Assembly: GCF_023250475.1 (NCBI RefSeq)
Contig: NZ_JAHFAQ010000007.1
Coordinates: 1 to 33,360 of the forward strand
Origin: Sulfuricurvum sp.
GTDB lineage: Bacteria > Campylobacterota > Campylobacteria > Campylobacterales > Sulfurimonadaceae
DNA: 33,360 nucleotides
Reading direction: 5' to 3'
How positions within the stretch are numbered: position 1 is the stretch's first letter; each line of letters starts with the position of its first letter. The translations under genes were made by a program, and so were the position numbers. Positions 7,270-14,370 of this stretch are shown in pieces. Below the pieces are notes generated by a model that saw only the letters and a program-made list of their open reading frames with translations, had not been told where the DNA came from and did no database searches.

Positions 7270-8355
7270 CTACTTAGCCGTGCAGGACATACACGGATCG
7301 AAAGAAGCAAGGATGGCAGGGGCATCAGCGTACTCTGACCCCTTAAACACTTCCATCATGGCCGGAATAGCCGAAAAGGTCGGCGTCTTTATCCGTACCC
7401 TCTCCAGCATATTTTGGCCGTTCCCCCGCACCAGATAGAAGAGCTCTCCCCGCGGTGCTTCGACACGGACAACCGCTTCGCCGTTCGGTTTCCCTTTTGC
7501 TTTCTCTTGTATCTCTCCGACGGGCAGATTATCGATAATATTGCGGCATATTTCCATCGAATTAACAATCTCCCGAAGCCGGACAAAATTACGGGCATGA
7601 ATATCACCGCTCGATTCCAGGATCATTTGATACCCCAATGTTTCGTAAGGAAAATCGTTTGTTTCAGCGCGGACATCGGTTGCCAGCCCCGCCGCTCGTG
7701 CCAACGGCCCCAGGGCATTATAGGTGTAAGCATCCTTGAGACTCAATACCCCTACCCCTTTGTATTTGAGGGATAATGACCAATTGTTATCAAACAATCC
7801 GATAAGCGCATCGATTTTATCCGAAAGCAATCGGAGATTTTTATGGATCAATGCCGTAAGCTCGGGGGTCATATCACGGTTCACCCCGCCGATCGAGATA
7901 TAATCAAACTGGACACGGTTGCCGCTGATCGCCTCTTGAACATCCATGATCAATTCGCGATCCCCCATAATCTGCATAAAAAGAGCTTCAAACCCCGCAT
8001 TCTCTGCCGTGTGGGCGAGACAGAGCATGTGCGAATGGATACGATCCAGTTCTACCATCAGCATTCGCAGATACTTGATCCGATCATTCGCCTCATATCC
8101 GAGTAATTTTTCAACTGCCAATGTATAAGAGAGTGAATGGGTAATAGCGCACAATCCGCAGACGCGAGCGACGACATACCCCACCTGTTTAAACTCAAAA
8201 CTGCGGGTACAGGCCAGTTCCACTCCGCGATGGACAAACCCCACATCGGCATCGACCCCGATAATCTTTTCGTTCTCACATTCGAATTTAAACCGGATCG
8301 GCTCCAGCAAAGAAATATGCTGAGACCCCAAGGGGATTTGAATAGTTTTCTTCAT
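7270..8355 (-). CDS. Group 4 [NiFe] hydrogenase large subunit (CooH/HycE/EchE-like, NuoD family)
   Basis: The 361-residue Ni-Fe catalytic subunit of a membrane-bound, complex I-related hydrogenase. RVCGLC at residues 64-69 gives C66 and C69; DPCMSC near the end gives C355 and C358. All four Ni/Fe ligands are therefore present, separating it from true NuoD. The protein stops three residues after the last Cys (TAK), so it has no cleavable C-terminal extension, as reported for Rhodospirillum rubrum CooH; a maturation protease should not be needed. VGFVHRGVE near residue 38 is the typical NuoD/CooH N-terminal motif. The start overlaps the upstream NuoC-like gene as ATGA. It acts with the other five subunits to couple proton reduction or H2 oxidation to ion translocation. 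In autotrophic Campylobacterota such enzymes are thought to feed low-potential ferredoxin; this is inference here. Confidence 0.94.
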   Translation of the reverse strand: MKKTIQIPLGSQHISLLEPIRFKFECENEKIIGVDADVGFVHRGVELACTRSFEFKQVGYVVARVCGLCAITHSLSYTLAVEKLLGYEANDRIKYLRMLMVELDRIHSHMLCLAHTAENAGFEALFMQIMGDRELIMDVQEAISGNRVQFDYISIGGVNRDMTPELTALIHKNLRLLSDKIDALIGLFDNNWSLSLKYKGVGVLSLKDAYTYNALGPLARAAGLATDVRAETNDFPYETLGYQMILESSGDIHARNFVRLREIVNSMEICRNIIDNLPVGEIQEKAKGKPNGEAVVRVEAPRGELFYLVRGNGQNMLERVRIKTPTFSAIPAMMEVFKGSEYADAPAILASFDPCMSCTAK

Positions 8356-8696
8356 GCCTCCCCCCTTAGCGGGTATTTCATCGAGTCTTTATCGAGATAA
8401 AGCCCTTTTGCCGCACCGTCTACTTTTAATCCGAACATGTCGACAATCTCCCTCTCCCCCATAATCGCCGAGGGGATTAGGTCTACGATAGAGGGGACAG
8501 GGGTATCGTAATCGCTGAGGGCGTAATAGATCACAATCTCATCTTTGACGCCGTATTTTGAGAAAATCCATTGCAGTTCGATTTTCCCGCCCCCCAGATC
8601 AATCCCGTTAACACTTAAGAAATGCCACTCTTTCGGAACGTAAAATACTCCGATATCGTTCAATAATGCTGCGAGTGAAGTCTCAATTTTTCTCAT
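8352..8696 (-). CDS. Group 4 hydrogenase NuoC-like subunit (CooU/EchD-like)
   Basis: A 114-residue hydrophilic subunit related to the 30-kDa complex I protein (NuoC), shorter than NuoC itself and similar in size to CooU/EchD. The signature is the GEREIVDMFGL stretch at about residues 80-90, near the C-terminus, followed by a short tail containing YPLRG. NuoC-like proteins dock the Ni subunit to the small subunit and carry no cofactor. The gene overlaps its neighbours at both ends: ATGA with the Ni-subunit gene and 14 bp with the NuoB-like gene. In E. coli HycE this domain is fused to the large subunit; here it is separate, as in Coo and Ech systems. Confidence 0.88.
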   Translation of the reverse strand: MRKIETSLAALLNDIGVFYVPKEWHFLSVNGIDLGGGKIELQWIFSKYGVKDEIVIYYALSDYDTPVPSIVDLIPSAIMGEREIVDMFGLKVDGAAKGLYLDKDSMKYPLRGEA

Positions 8697-9213
8697 GCTG
8701 TTCCACCTTTTTTGCCATATTGAGGCGGCTGAGTTTATTGCCGATCATCTCGATCGTCCCAAAAAGTTTAAAAGGATGTTCAATCTCTTTGCTTTTCGCT
8801 TCGAGAACGTCAAGCCCTTTAACCAACGCATCGATAATGAGCTGAGGCGATGCGGCACAACCGGGGACGTAGACATCGACGGGAATATAGCGGTCGATCC
8901 CGTCTTCGACGTTATACATCCCCCGAAACACTCCCCCCGTCGTCGTACACGATCCGACAGCCACGACCACTTTCGGTTCGGGGATTTGGGAATAAAGTTC
9001 AACCAGACGTTCACGGGAACGGTACGTTACCGGCCCTGTCACCAAAAAGATATCCGACTGCTTCGGATTTCCCGTATTGATGACCCCGAAGCGCTCAAGA
9101 TCGAATTTCGGCCCCAATGCCGCAAGAATCTCAATATCACAGCCGTTGCAGCTCCCGGCATTATAATGCAAAACCCACGGTGATTTTTTTCTAAAAGCGC
9201 TAAAAAACTTCAT
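8683..9213 (-). CDS. Group 4 hydrogenase small subunit (CooL/HycG/EchC-like, NuoB family)
   Basis: A 176-residue NuoB-type subunit carrying the single proximal [4Fe-4S] cluster of group 4 hydrogenases. Ligand motifs are CNGC near residues 22-25, VAVGSC at mid-protein and VPGC further on. All four cysteines are kept, unlike in the two other small subunits of this cluster. It lacks the medial and distal cluster region of group 1/2 small subunits, as expected. The ATG at 9213 forms TGATG with the stop of the NuoH-like gene; a GTG one codon earlier (9216) is an equally possible start. The C-terminal 40 residues are charged and variable. It passes electrons between the Ni subunit and the 2x[4Fe-4S] protein. 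Confidence 0.93.
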   Translation of the reverse strand: MKFFSAFRKKSPWVLHYNAGSCNGCDIEILAALGPKFDLERFGVINTGNPKQSDIFLVTGPVTYRSRERLVELYSQIPEPKVVVAVGSCTTTGGVFRGMYNVEDGIDRYIPVDVYVPGCAASPQLIIDALVKGLDVLEAKSKEIEHPFKLFGTIEMIGNKLSRLNMAKKVEQHEKN

Positions 9214-10028
9214 CACAAAATCCCCGCAATATTTACGATACAGAGCATCATGGCAATAGAATAAATAATTTTAAGCATATCTGCCGTTTTCACACGTGCC
9301 GTCGCATTATCAACAAGATTGACCGCTAAAAAGGTTCCCGCTACCAAAACCGTTCCGACCCAACTCGATACACCGCCGAAAAGAAAAACAAAACTGTAGA
9401 TGAAAATGTATTCGAGAAATCGGGACATATATAAAAACTCGTAAAAAATACCGCTGTACTCGATCTCGACACCGCCGACAATCTCCTGATGGGCTTCTCC
9501 GACATCGAACGGCGATTTTTTTACCTTAATAGGTATAACCATTGCCAATGCAGCAAACAGCAACGGCATCGAAGTCAAGTAGCCGCCTTTTTGCAGAATC
9601 TCAGATATCTCAAAACTGCCACTCTCCAGATAAAAGCCGACTGCAACCAGCAGCAATATCGGTTCATACGCAATCAGCATCAACAACTCGCGATTAGCTC
9701 CTATATGCGAATAAACGGATCGAACACTGTACCCCGCCAAAATAAGCAAGATCTGAGCAAACAAATGCAAAAAGATAATATACAGGAGATTCCATCCCAT
9801 AAAGATCGCGACAATACTAAACCAAAGGATAAAGAAATGGGCGACTGCCAATAACGCATGGGGCGAATGGACAATTAACGTCCGCTTATCGAGAAGCTTG
9901 AACATATCGTAAAACGGCTGCAGTAGCGGCGGCCCCTGACGGCGCTGCATCCGAGCACGCAACACCCGCTCTCCCCCATACGCCAAACCGCCTAAAATTG
10001 GTGCAAACGCTATCCATACCCATATCAT
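9213..10028 (-). CDS. Group 4 hydrogenase membrane subunit (CooK/HycD/EchB-like, NuoH family)
   Basis: A 271-residue integral membrane subunit with about eight predicted helices, which anchors the hydrogenase module and forms the quinone-site-like connection of complex I relatives. The RMQRRQGPPLLQPFYDMFKLL stretch, about 25 residues in, is diagnostic, as is the loop containing SPFDVGEAHQEIVGG with its conserved acidic residues. I chose the ATG at 10028: it forms an ATGA overlap with the upstream NuoL-like gene and has GGAG about eight bases before it. The longer reading starts at a TTG (10079) and would overlap the upstream gene by 55 bp. Ion-pumping type (H+ or Na+) cannot be told from the sequence. 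Confidence 0.92.
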   Translation of the reverse strand: MIWVWIAFAPILGGLAYGGERVLRARMQRRQGPPLLQPFYDMFKLLDKRTLIVHSPHALLAVAHFFILWFSIVAIFMGWNLLYIIFLHLFAQILLILAGYSVRSVYSHIGANRELLMLIAYEPILLLVAVGFYLESGSFEISEILQKGGYLTSMPLLFAALAMVIPIKVKKSPFDVGEAHQEIVGGVEIEYSGIFYEFLYMSRFLEYIFIYSFVFLFGGVSSWVGTVLVAGTFLAVNLVDNATARVKTADMLKIIYSIAMMLCIVNIAGIL

Positions 10029-11854
10029 GACAATGCTCCAAAAATTGCTACGGAAATAAAGAGTATCCCAAAACTCCAATACATGGCCTGTTGCATGTAG
10101 TGCGAGGGTTTATAATAGACCAATGCCGAATCAAACGACTCTTTTTCACCGCAATGATAAGGCTGCGAACGATCATATCCGTTCATACTGCGTACAATTA
10201 CGGGCAACAGTATTACAAATATTAACGGCAGTGCCAACACCATAACCGACATCTTTTGCTGCATCATTATATATCCACCAGCCATACCCACCGTCAAAAA
10301 AGCCAGAAGCCACAGCGGAATACCAAAACCCAAAGGGAGCGGAGTCGCTTGCGAAGGGAGAACATCCGAGGAGGAGGCGAGGAGTGCGGAAGCAACTTTA
10401 AAATACAGAAGAACCAACAGCGCACTTCCGACAATAAGAGAGAGGACGACAATCAGTAATAACGGACGTTCATGCAACAACGACGCTACCGAAGCAATCG
10501 CAAACATTTTTCCCATAAAAAGTCCGAAGGGAGGAAGTGTCAACGACATAAACCCGAAGATAATAAATCCGACCGTCTTAGGCGAGCGGCTCACCATCCC
10601 TTTCATCTCCTCAATATTTTTAGCATGATGCACACGCTCTAACACCCCTGCAGAAAGAAAAAGCAACGCTTTAGAGAGTGCATGAAACAACATCAGCGCC
10701 ATAGCAAGCATGATACTCTCTTTGGTTCCGATTGCCGCCAATGCCATCATAAGCCCCAAAAGAGCGACCGTGGAGTATCCCAGAATCTCTTTAAAAACTG
10801 ACCGAGAGAGTGCCAGATACGATGCCGCGACAAATACCAATGATCCGATGATTGAAATCATCCCGCCGACCGCTGTAGAACCGATAACTGGAGCAAGTCT
10901 CAAAATAAGATACGGCGCGATTTTCACCATCGTCGCCGAATGAAGCATTGCGCTCACGGGTGTCGGCGCTACCATTGCACCGAGCAGCCACCCCTCAAAA
11001 GGGATAGAAGCACCCTTAACCAATGCCGCCATCGCCAATAGTGCTATCGACAACAATACCCATCCACCTGAGCGCTGCATCAGGGTATCAAGCATCACCG
11101 TCTCAAATCCTTTAATAGCGATCAATGCCCCGAGTAAAATAACCACGCCGCCGATCTGATTCATCCACAGCGCTTTGAGCGCATTGGCACGGCTGGTCTC
11201 ATCATTTCTAAATGCGATCAACACGTACGATGCCAACGTTGTCATCTCAAATAAAAAGAAAAAAAGCATAAGAGAATTGGCACATACAATCAGATTCATA
11301 ACCGAGAGGAAAACAAGCAATGCACCGATAAACAACTGTTTTTTAAGCGGCGATACGGGTTCGTCCTCCATATAACGGACTGAATATAGTACGATAATTC
11401 CCCCGACAATGTTGATGATCAGAAACATAAATTTGGAGAGTTCATCAACCACTATCTCTGCAGAATTTGTTGATGAAGGAGAATACTCCATTGTAAATTT
11501 AGTGAGCCCGTCGATCACTACCTGTGCTGAATGTCCAGGGGAAGCATGCTCAATATATAAAAACAGCACTAACTGTACGATAGCTAATATAATGACTTTC
11601 GGACTATCGTATTTTTTACCCTGATAAAGGAAAAACAGCAGCAATACGATGTCGGCCGCAACGACAAAAGTATTCAAAGTCTGAGGAAAATGAAACGTTA
11701 AAATATTAGGAGAATTGTATAAAGAAAAAGCAGTGATACTCAACAAAGCCAAAACAGCTCCGCTGAGAACGTATTGAACCCTTACATTCGGGCTTAGCAC
11801 TAAAAATAGCGATGCTACAACCGGCAATAAAAAAAGTGTTAATACCATTTCCAT
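10025..11854 (-). CDS. Group 4 hydrogenase antiporter-like subunit (HyfB/HycC/CooM N-terminal-like, NuoL/MrpA family)
   Basis: A 609-residue polytopic membrane protein with about 15 hydrophobic segments, the putative ion-pumping arm of the hydrogenase. Recognisable elements are FEMTTLASYVL (conserved Glu in TM5 of NuoL/M/N) and KGASIPFEGWLLGAM followed by APTPVSAMLHSATMVK, the core antiporter signature with its Lys and His. It is close to HycC in length and about half the size of R. rubrum CooM, which has extra C-terminal domains. The ATG at 11854 is preceded by AAAGGGAT. It is the first gene of the cluster, with an extended -10 promoter just upstream. No separate NuoN/M-like subunit is present, so this is the minimal one-pump layout of Ech/Hyc rather than the larger Hyf type. 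Confidence 0.92.
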   Translation of the reverse strand: MEMVLTLFLLPVVASLFLVLSPNVRVQYVLSGAVLALLSITAFSLYNSPNILTFHFPQTLNTFVVAADIVLLLFFLYQGKKYDSPKVIILAIVQLVLFLYIEHASPGHSAQVVIDGLTKFTMEYSPSSTNSAEIVVDELSKFMFLIINIVGGIIVLYSVRYMEDEPVSPLKKQLFIGALLVFLSVMNLIVCANSLMLFFFLFEMTTLASYVLIAFRNDETSRANALKALWMNQIGGVVILLGALIAIKGFETVMLDTLMQRSGGWVLLSIALLAMAALVKGASIPFEGWLLGAMVAPTPVSAMLHSATMVKIAPYLILRLAPVIGSTAVGGMISIIGSLVFVAASYLALSRSVFKEILGYSTVALLGLMMALAAIGTKESIMLAMALMLFHALSKALLFLSAGVLERVHHAKNIEEMKGMVSRSPKTVGFIIFGFMSLTLPPFGLFMGKMFAIASVASLLHERPLLLIVVLSLIVGSALLVLLYFKVASALLASSSDVLPSQATPLPLGFGIPLWLLAFLTVGMAGGYIMMQQKMSVMVLALPLIFVILLPVIVRSMNGYDRSQPYHCGEKESFDSALVYYKPSHYMQQAMYWSFGILFISVAIFGALS

Positions 11855-11882
11855 CGTATCCCTTTAGGAACTACTTTTGATG

Positions 11883-11891
11883 ATTATAGCA
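11883..11891 (-). promoter_or_regulatory. Extended -10 promoter for the hydrogenase cluster
   Basis: TGCTATAAT on the minus strand is an extended -10 box (TGn plus perfect TATAAT), with no recognisable -35. The predicted start lies about 20 nt before the first hydrogenase ATG. Read-through from the tRNA gene located 60 bp upstream on the same strand is also possible, since no terminator hairpin separates them. Confidence 0.55.
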
Positions 11892-11947
11892 CAGGTAAAT
11901 CTTAGAAATGTTATTGGATGTTTGTTTAGTGAGGATTTTTAAAAAGA

Positions 11948-12024
11948 TGGTGGCGGGGGGGGGACTCGAACCCCCGACCTCCGGCTTATGAGACCAGCGC
12001 TCTAACCAGCTGAGCTACCCAGCC
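11948..12024 (-). tRNA. tRNA-Met (CAT anticodon)
   Basis: A 77-nt cloverleaf with encoded CCA at 11948-11950. The acceptor 5' strand is GGCTGGG, the D arm is AGCTCAGCTGGTTAGAGC-like, the anticodon loop is CTCATAA (anticodon CAT), and the T arm is GGGGG-TTCGAGT-CCCCC. The acceptor 3' strand is CCCCGCC, leaving a T4-C69 mismatch in an otherwise paired stem. Elongator Met is the favoured identity. A tRNA-Ile2 with a lysidine-modified CAT anticodon cannot be excluded by eye. Initiator tRNA is unlikely because position 1 pairs normally. Confidence 0.92.
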
Positions 12025-12043
12025 ATCTTTTGGGAAGACCGGA

Positions 12044-12049
12044 ATTATA
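12044..12049 (-). promoter_or_regulatory. -10 box of the tRNA gene
   Basis: A perfect TATAAT on the minus strand lies about 20 bp upstream of the mature tRNA 5' end, giving a predicted leader of about 13 nt. No convincing -35 box is present. Confidence 0.5.
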
Positions 12050-12140
12050 GTGATGGTTAACTTATTAAAAGCTTTAAAAGCCAAATATTCTACATTAAAA
12101 CAATTTATCCATCATTATAGCTATATCAAAGCTCATCATT

Positions 12141-12161
12141 ATTGAGTCTTAGTGACTAAGA
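12141..12161. promoter_or_regulatory. HAIR-like inverted repeat (candidate HspR site) upstream of groES
   Basis: ATTGAGT (12141-12147), a 7-bp spacer and ACTAAGA (12155-12161) lie directly upstream of the groES -35 box. The HspR-associated inverted repeat consensus is CTTGAGT-N7-ACTCAAG; the left half matches 6/7 and the right half 4/7, with the correct 7-bp spacing. HspR controls groESL in Helicobacter and Campylobacter. An overlapping perfect hairpin TCTTAG-TGA-CTAAGA is also present. No classical CIRCE element was seen. Confidence 0.45.
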
Positions 12162-12164
12162 GTA

Positions 12165-12193
12165 TTGACAATTAACCCAAACTCGTGTACAAT
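12165..12193 (+). promoter_or_regulatory. Sigma70 promoter of groES-groEL
   Basis: TTGACA (12165-12170), a 17-bp spacer and TACAAT (12188-12193) form a near-consensus housekeeping promoter about 35 bp before the groES ATG. It is the only strong -35/-10 pair I noticed in the window. The rest of the 12025-12140 interval is AT-rich, without a gene. Confidence 0.85.
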
Positions 12194-12228
12194 CCCGAGC
12201 ATACAAAACCATATAAGAAGGAAAAACA

Positions 12229-12489
12229 ATGAATTTTCAACCGCTTGGAAAACGCGTATTGGTTCAACGTCTCGAAGAGGCAACTAAAACCGCATCGGGA
12301 ATCATTATTCCTGACAATGCAAAAGAGAAACCTTCACAAGGTAGCGTCGTTGCAGTAAGTTCTGAAGTAGAAAACATTTCGACCGGAGATACTGTTGTGT
12401 TCGGCAAATATGCCGGAAATGAGCTTACACTAGAGGGAAAAGCCTATTTGGTTATTGAACTCGATGATTTATTTGGAATTATTAAATAA
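12229..12489 (+). CDS. groES: Co-chaperonin GroES (Hsp10)
   Basis: An 86-residue co-chaperonin that forms the heptameric lid of the GroEL folding chamber in the cytoplasm. [15 protein letters not shown] at the N-terminus and the mobile-loop region [20 protein letters not shown] (about residues 20-40) are diagnostic. The family is usually 94-97 residues; this short form, with fewer residues between the mobile loop and the C-terminal strand, is what I expect in Campylobacterota. The start is ATG with AAGAAGGAAAAACA upstream. groEL follows after 11 bp and the pair shares the promoter at 12165-12193, with probable heat-shock control through the adjoining HAIR-like repeat. Confidence 0.98.
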   Translation: MNFQPLGKRVLVQRLEEATKTASGIIIPDNAKEKPSQGSVVAVSSEVENISTGDTVVFGKYAGNELTLEGKAYLVIELDDLFGIIK

Positions 12490-12500
12490 AGGAAACAACT

Positions 12501-14132
12501 ATGGCAAAAGAAATTCACTATTCAGATGACGCTCGTAACAGATTAGCCGCCGGGGTACAAAAATTGACCGATGCGGTCAAAGTGACGATGGGGCCGCGCG
12601 GGCGTAACGTCCTTATCCAACGCAGCTATGGAGCACCACTTATCACCAAAGACGGTGTATCGGTTGCCAAAGAGGTAGAACTCAAAGACCCGCTTGAGAA
12701 CATGGGAGCGCAACTCGTTAAAGAAGTTGCTTCCAACACAGCCGATGAAGCGGGTGACGGTACTACTACAGCGACCATCCTTGCCAACTCAATTTTCAAA
12801 GAGGGTTTACGCAACATCACTGCAGGGGCTAATCCGATCGAAGTAAAACGGGGTATGGATAAAGCAACCGAAGCAATTTTGGCCGAGCTTAAAGCCGCGT
12901 CACGTATCATCAACGATAAAAAAGAGATCGCGCAAGTCGCTACGATCTCTGCAAACTCCGATGAGCGTATCGGTGCGATGATCGCCGAAGCGATGGATAA
13001 AGTAGGACGTGACGGCGTTATCACTGTCGAAGAAGCCAAAGGGATCAACGATGAACTCGACGTGGTTGAGGGTATGCAATTTGACCGCGGTTATTTGAGC
13101 CCGTATTTTATCAACAACTCTGAGAAAATGACCGTTGAATTGGATCATCCGTTTATACTCCTTTTCGATCAAAAAATCTCGAATCTCAAAGACCTTTTAC
13201 CGGTATTAGAGCAAGTTCAAAAAAGTTCACGTCCGCTTCTCATCATCGCAGAAGATGTCGAAGGTGAAGCGTTGGCAACTCTCGTGGTGAACAAACTTCG
13301 CGGTGTATTGAACATCACTGCTGTTAAAGCTCCGGGATTCGGTGATCGCCGTAAAGCAATGCTCCAAGATATTGCGGTACTTACACGTGCACAAGTGATT
13401 TCCGAAGAAATCGGCCGTACGTTGGACAGTGCAACCGTAGCTGACCTCGGTCAAGCTTCACGCGTCGTTATCAGCAAAGACAACACGACCATCGTTGACG
13501 GAGCGGGAGACAAAGATGCGGTCAACTCACGTATCAAAGAGATCCGTACCCAAATCGAAGCGACTACGAGCGAATACGACAAAGAAAAACTTCAAGAGCG
13601 TCTTGCGAAACTCGCAGGCGGTGTTGCGGTTATCAAAGTCGGAGCAGCAACGGAAACCGAAATGAAAGAGAAAAAAGACCGTGTTGATGATGCACTCTCC
13701 GCAACCAAAGCAGCGGTTGAAGAGGGGATCGTTATCGGCGGCGGTGCGGCATTGATCCGCGCGGCAGCCAAAGTGAAACATGACCTTAGCGGCGATCAAA
13801 AAATCGGTTGGGAGATCATCCTTCGTGCAATCACCGCTCCGGTCAAACAAATCGCTGAAAATGCGGGATATGATGCGGGTGTTGTCGTCAATACTATCGT
13901 ATCGGCTACCAACGAAAATATCGGGTTCAACGCGGCAACCGGCGAATACGTCGATATGTACGAAGCGGGTATTATCGATCCGTTAAAAGTTGAACGTGTC
14001 GCATTGACCAATGCAACATCGGTTTCTAGCATGCTTCTAACTACCGAAGCGACCATCCACGAAATCAAAGAAGACAAACCGGCTATGCCGGATATGAGCG
14101 GCATGGGCGGCGGTATGCCGGGAATGATGTAA
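12501..14132 (+). CDS. groEL: Chaperonin GroEL (Hsp60)
   Basis: A 543-residue ATP-dependent folding chaperonin forming tetradecameric double rings with GroES. The N-terminus is [21 protein letters not shown]. The ATP-site motif [12 protein letters not shown] lies near residues 85-96, the chaperonin signature [16 protein letters not shown] is near 403-418, and the C-terminal Gly-Met tail GGGMPGMM is intact. Length and all domains are normal. It is co-transcribed with groES and followed by a strong stem-loop terminator. Only one groEL copy is in the window. The long antisense reading frames over this gene are composition shadows. Confidence 0.99.
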   Translation: MAKEIHYSDDARNRLAAGVQKLTDAVKVTMGPRGRNVLIQRSYGAPLITKDGVSVAKEVELKDPLENMGAQLVKEVASNTADEAGDGTTTATILANSIFKEGLRNITAGANPIEVKRGMDKATEAILAELKAASRIINDKKEIAQVATISANSDERIGAMIAEAMDKVGRDGVITVEEAKGINDELDVVEGMQFDRGYLSPYFINNSEKMTVELDHPFILLFDQKISNLKDLLPVLEQVQKSSRPLLIIAEDVEGEALATLVVNKLRGVLNITAVKAPGFGDRRKAMLQDIAVLTRAQVISEEIGRTLDSATVADLGQASRVVISKDNTTIVDGAGDKDAVNSRIKEIRTQIEATTSEYDKEKLQERLAKLAGGVAVIKVGAATETEMKEKKDRVDDALSATKAAVEEGIVIGGGAALIRAAAKVKHDLSGDQKIGWEIILRAITAPVKQIAENAGYDAGVVVNTIVSATNENIGFNAATGEYVDMYEAGIIDPLKVERVALTNATSVSSMLLTTEATIHEIKEDKPAMPDMSGMGGGMPGMM

Positions 14133-14150
14133 TCACTCCATCTATTCTTC

Positions 14151-14177
14151 TTAAACTCCCTTTTTTAGGGAGTTTAA
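14151..14177 (+). terminator. Stem-loop terminator of groESL
   Basis: A perfect 10-bp stem, TTAAACTCCC and GGGAGTTTAA, with a 7-nt loop lies 19 bp after the groEL stop codon. The downstream tract ACTTCTTTTCC is only moderately T-rich. From 14178 to 14334 the sequence is AT-rich with no gene or further clear signal. Confidence 0.75.
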
Positions 14178-14334
14178 ACTTCTTTTCCTAATTTTTAAAC
14201 TATTTTCATAGCATTCCTATTTTTTTCCATACATCTCCATTATCGACATTTTAAATATACTTTTAAACTGTATAAAACAGATATTTAATATTTAAAACTT
14301 CAATCATTAATAAATATTCCTCAAGAGTATCCGA

Positions 14335-14340
14335 TATAAT
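14335..14340 (+). promoter_or_regulatory. -10 box of the diguanylate cyclase gene
   Basis: A perfect TATAAT 31 bp before the ATG at 14371, with an AAGGG ribosome binding site between them. No clear -35 hexamer is visible in the AT-rich upstream region. Confidence 0.5.
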
Positions 14341-14370
14341 AGATGAATGAAATCATCAAGGGTTTAGCCT

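Noticed and set aside
10029-10079. Upstream TTG start for the NuoH-like subunit
   Set aside because: It would overlap the preceding gene by 55 bp; the ATG at 10028 has a ribosome binding site and the ATGA overlap seen elsewhere in the cluster.
6828-11854. CO-oxidising (CODH-linked) hydrogenase operon
   Set aside because: The subunits resemble Coo proteins, but no CooS, CooF, CooC or CooA is encoded in the window; a Coo-like hydrogenase alone does not imply CO oxidation.
6828-11854. Respiratory complex I (nuo) genes
   Set aside because: The NuoD-like protein keeps all four Ni/Fe cysteines (C66, C69, C355, C358), and only one antiporter-type subunit is present, so this is a group 4 hydrogenase.
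12030-12228. CIRCE (HrcA) operator upstream of groES
   Set aside because: No TTAGCACTC-N9-GAGTGCTAA or close variant found; only the HAIR-like repeat is supported.
12626-14104. Several minus-strand frames of 75-140 residues over groEL
   Set aside because: groEL is highly conserved and codon-biased; these frames are composition shadows without motifs.
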